DNA of 6,500 nucleotides from NCBI GenBank assembly GCA_038246975.1, contig JBBRVJ010000202.1, positions 1-6,500 of the forward strand, in the 5' to 3' direction. Below the pieces are notes generated by a model. That model was not told the origin of the DNA, ran no database searches, and worked only from the letters and a program-made list of their open reading frames with translations. Source of the DNA: JAIYDJ01 sp038246975. GTDB taxonomy: Bacteria; Pseudomonadota; Alphaproteobacteria; Rhodobacterales; Rhodobacteraceae. Shown here piece after piece: positions 5,323-6,500 of the stretch. The translations under genes and the position numbers were made by a program. Within the stretch, counting starts at the first letter, position 1; each line of letters begins with the position of its first letter.

Positions 5323-5570
5323 TGCCCGACCCGATAAACCTGCGCGCCGCCCGCAAGGCCCGCGACCGGGCAGAAAAGCGCGCGAAGGCCGACCAGAATG
5401 CCGCCAAATTCGGGCGCAGCAAGGCGCAAAAGGTGCTGGATCAGGCGCAGACCGAAAAATCGGCGCGCGATCTGGACGGACACGCCCGCGACTCCGGGGC
5501 CTCGGCCGATCCGGCAGCCAGCGCCGGCTTGCCCGCCGGCCACCCCCCCGAAACCCCGCCGCAACCATGA
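5322..5570 (+). CDS. Small basic/alanine-rich protein, DUF4169 family
   Basis: This 82-residue protein starts INLRAARKARDRAEKRAKADQNAAKFGRSKAQK, a highly charged, helix-prone N-terminal half typical of DUF4169, followed by ARDLDGHARD near 48-57. The C-terminal tail (58-82) is Ala/Pro/Gly-rich and probably disordered. There are no cysteines, signal peptide or membrane segment. Its ATG shares one base with the fumC stop (TGATG) and its own end overlaps the next start, so the three are translationally coupled. The molecular function of the family is not known; the basic helix could bind nucleic acid, but that is a guess. DUF4169 next to a ribbon-helix-helix gene and fumC is, from memory, a recurrent arrangement in Rhodobacterales. 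Confidence 0.8.
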   Translation: MPDPINLRAARKARDRAEKRAKADQNAAKFGRSKAQKVLDQAQTEKSARDLDGHARDSGASADPAASAGLPAGHPPETPPQP

Positions 5571-5782
5571 CCGACCGGCCCGTCAAACACTCCCTCACCC
5601 TGCGCGGCCATCGCACATCGGTATCGCTGGAACCGGCGTTCTGGGACGCGTTCCGCGACATCGCCAGCGCAAAAGCCATCACGCTGAATGAATTGGCCGC
5701 CCAGATCGACGCCGCCCGCGCGCCCGACACCGGCCTTGCCACCGCGATCCGCCTGCACGTTCTGGCCCATTTCCGCGCCTGA
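5567..5782 (+). CDS. Ribbon-helix-helix domain protein
   Basis: The 71-residue product reads KHSLTLRGHRTSVSLEPAFW (7-26), a beta strand with the polar/hydrophobic alternation of a ribbon-helix-helix DNA-contact strand. Helix one (24-36, FWDAFRDIASAKA), a turn and helix two (39-50, TLNELAAQIDAA) follow, and the tail TGLATAIRLHVLAHFRA is probably a third helix. It matches the small RHH family common in alphaproteobacteria. Such proteins are dimeric DNA binders, but no target is known for this group. Its ATG overlaps the DUF4169 stop (ATGA). The last codons lie in an 84-bp tandem duplication: after TGA at 5780-5782 the frame continues for 27 sense codons, ending in a second VLAHFRA and TAA at 5864-5866. 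The start at 5567 is set by homology and the overlap. Confidence 0.87.
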   Translation: MTDRPVKHSLTLRGHRTSVSLEPAFWDAFRDIASAKAITLNELAAQIDAARAPDTGLATAIRLHVLAHFRA

Positions 5783-5919
5783 CCCGTTCCGGTCTGGCGC
5801 AGCACGGGCGGGCCGGGCACCGACATCGTCATCACCCTGCAAGTTCTGGCCCATTTCCGCGCCTAACCCGTTCCCGTCTGGCGCAGCACCGGAAGGCCGG
5901 GAACCGGCACCGGCACCAC
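5752..5919. repeat. 84-bp imperfect tandem duplication at a convergent gene junction
   Basis: Unit 1 (5752-5835) and unit 2 (5836-5919) match at about 73 of 84 positions by hand count; the core 5752-5822 against 5836-5906 matches at 64 of 71. The longest exact run is 22 bases starting GTTCTGGCCCATTTCC (5759 and 5843). Unit 1 carries the true end of the ribbon-helix-helix gene, and unit 2 carries the true end of the minus-strand FliM-like gene. The unit is exactly 28 codons, so both genes' frames are kept across the repeat. There is no third clear copy. Bases 5783-5862, between the two genes, consist of this repeat. Confidence 0.93.
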
Positions 5920-6500
5920 ATGCGCCGGCAAGACCCCCGACCCCGCCATCGCCACCGGCGACAGCCGCACCGCACGCATCCCCCGGTTCTGGCCCAGTTT
6001 GCACAGCAACACCCGCGCTCCGTCGATCCCTTCCAGCGTGATGCGGTCCAGTCCGGCCTGCGGCAGCGTCAACACCTCGCCGACCTGCAACGCCATCAGC
6101 ACCGAAATCGGCAGCGTCACCCGTGCAAGCACCGCATCCAGCACGGCATCGCTGGCAGAGACCACTTCGGTCAGCGCCGCCTCGAACGCAGGGCCCGGAT
6201 CAGGCTCAGCCACCCGTACCCGGACCGGAGCCTGCCCACGCCCCTTGGCAGGCATCGCCAGCAGGATCGACCCGGCCTTCAGGCCTCCGCCCAGCGCAAC
6301 CTCGGCCCCGATCATCCGGTAACCTTCATCTTCCAGCAACAGCGCCAGCGGGCGGGCATCCTCCAGAAACGAGGCATAACGGAACCCCCCCGCCCAGATC
6401 AGGTCTGGGTCATCCGCCAACCCGTCCTCAAGTCCCCGCAGCGCCAGATCGACCATCCCTGCCACCATCGCCGCATCGGTGCGCGTCGGGCGGCGCGGCA
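5863..6500 (-). CDS. FliM-like flagellar motor switch protein, C-terminal part
   Basis: The frame is open to the right edge, so only the last 211 residues are seen and the start lies outside. The visible start PRRPTRTDAAMVAGMVDLAL, then FRYASFLEDARPLALLLEDEGYRMIGAEV (39-67) and GSILLAMP (76-83), resemble the middle domain of FliM. The SPOA (FliM/FliN C-terminal) domain covers about 117-180: LDAVLARVTLPISVLMAL, the GEVLTLP turn at 140-146 and a hydrophobic end ARVLLCKLGQNRG. FliM is a C-ring protein that controls rotation direction and interacts with CheY-P; a divergent FliM/FliN-family protein is possible. The tail after 185 is a Val/Pro-rich stretch ending PVLRQTGTG, the last part encoded by repeat unit 2. 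The stop TAG (complement of 5863-5865) overlaps a plus-strand TAA. The gene converges on the fumC cluster. Confidence 0.82.
   Translation of the reverse strand, partial: PRRPTRTDAAMVAGMVDLALRGLEDGLADDPDLIWAGGFRYASFLEDARPLALLLEDEGYRMIGAEVALGGGLKAGSILLAMPAKGRGQAPVRVRVAEPDPGPAFEAALTEVVSASDAVLDAVLARVTLPISVLMALQVGEVLTLPQAGLDRITLEGIDGARVLLCKLGQNRGMRAVRLSPVAMAGSGVLPAHVVPVPVPGLPVLRQTGTG

Noticed and set aside
5523..5540. Two GCCGGC palindromes 6 bases apart, a possible hairpin
   Set aside because: They lie in the Ala/Gly/Pro-rich tail of the DUF4169 gene, where GC-rich codons produce such motifs readily. No T run follows.
3013..5835. A 940-codon open frame on the minus strand opposite sspB, the methyltransferase gene, fumC, DUF4169 and the ribbon-helix-helix gene
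   Set aside because: All five plus-strand genes have clear family matches. The antisense frame gives a Gly/Arg/His/Asp-rich sequence with no recognisable domain, as expected from the complementary strand of GC-rich codons. Its length is notable, but it is a shadow. It is in the FliM frame only because of the 28-codon repeat.
5688..6041. A 117-codon plus-strand frame across the repeat and the FliM-like gene
   Set aside because: It is Pro/Ala-rich, overlaps two recognised genes in other frames and matches no family I know.
1..6500. CRISPR array, insertion sequence, transposase, integrase, toxin-antitoxin pair or defence system
   Set aside because: No spaced repeats, terminal inverted repeats, transposase or integrase motifs or defence domains are visible. 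The ribbon-helix-helix gene has no toxin partner; its neighbour is a DUF4169 gene in a conserved setting.

Overview
The window is GC-rich and looks like a chromosomal segment of an alphaproteobacterium, most likely Rhodobacterales (Rhodobacteraceae/Roseobacter group). The evidence is a circularly permuted two-piece tmRNA with the tag ANDNRAPMALAA, an alpha-type SspB adaptor, a rhodanese/ChrB-type chromate gene coupled to chrA, and the set fumC, DUF4169, ribbon-helix-helix gene and FliM-like gene. The genus cannot be determined from the sequence alone.

Layout: 1-81 is the 3' end of an unrecognised plus-strand gene, closed by a strong hairpin terminator (103-135). A non-coding spacer follows, with a 12-bp palindrome and a C-rich, G-poor tract, leading to a good sigma70-type promoter (269-297). 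The permuted ssrA (tmRNA) gene spans about 303-620: first the acceptor RNA ending in CCA at 388, then a 24-nt loop that is removed, then the coding RNA starting at 413 with its tag frame at 498-536. A small T-tailed hairpin (641-665) closes it. Next is a translationally coupled chromate-resistance pair, chrB-like (741-1445) and chrA (1442-2689). Then come sspB (2773-3222), a PmtA-like phospholipid N-methyltransferase family gene (3301-3861), and fumC (3928-5322), which is tightly followed by a DUF4169 gene (5322-5570) and a ribbon-helix-helix gene (5567-5782). The minus strand carries the 3' part of a FliM-like motor-switch gene (5863-6500), convergent with that cluster.

How the genes relate: tmRNA marks proteins from stalled ribosomes with a degradation tag, and SspB is the adaptor that hands such tags to ClpXP, so the tag and its adaptor lie about 2.2 kb apart with only the chromate pair between them. 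ChrB/ChrA would form a chromate response and efflux unit. FumC is the TCA-cycle fumarase, and the two small genes downstream are translationally coupled to it.

The most unusual structure is an 84-bp tandem duplication (5752-5919, about 87% identical by hand count) at the tail-to-tail junction of the ribbon-helix-helix gene and the FliM-like gene. It repeats the last codons of both genes. A single base difference between the copies creates the FliM stop codon, which overlaps a second, in-frame ribbon-helix-helix stop. I found no convincing entirely new system here. The leads worth following are the duplication, the shortened rhodanese part of ChrB, and several small palindromes and repeats in the spacers.
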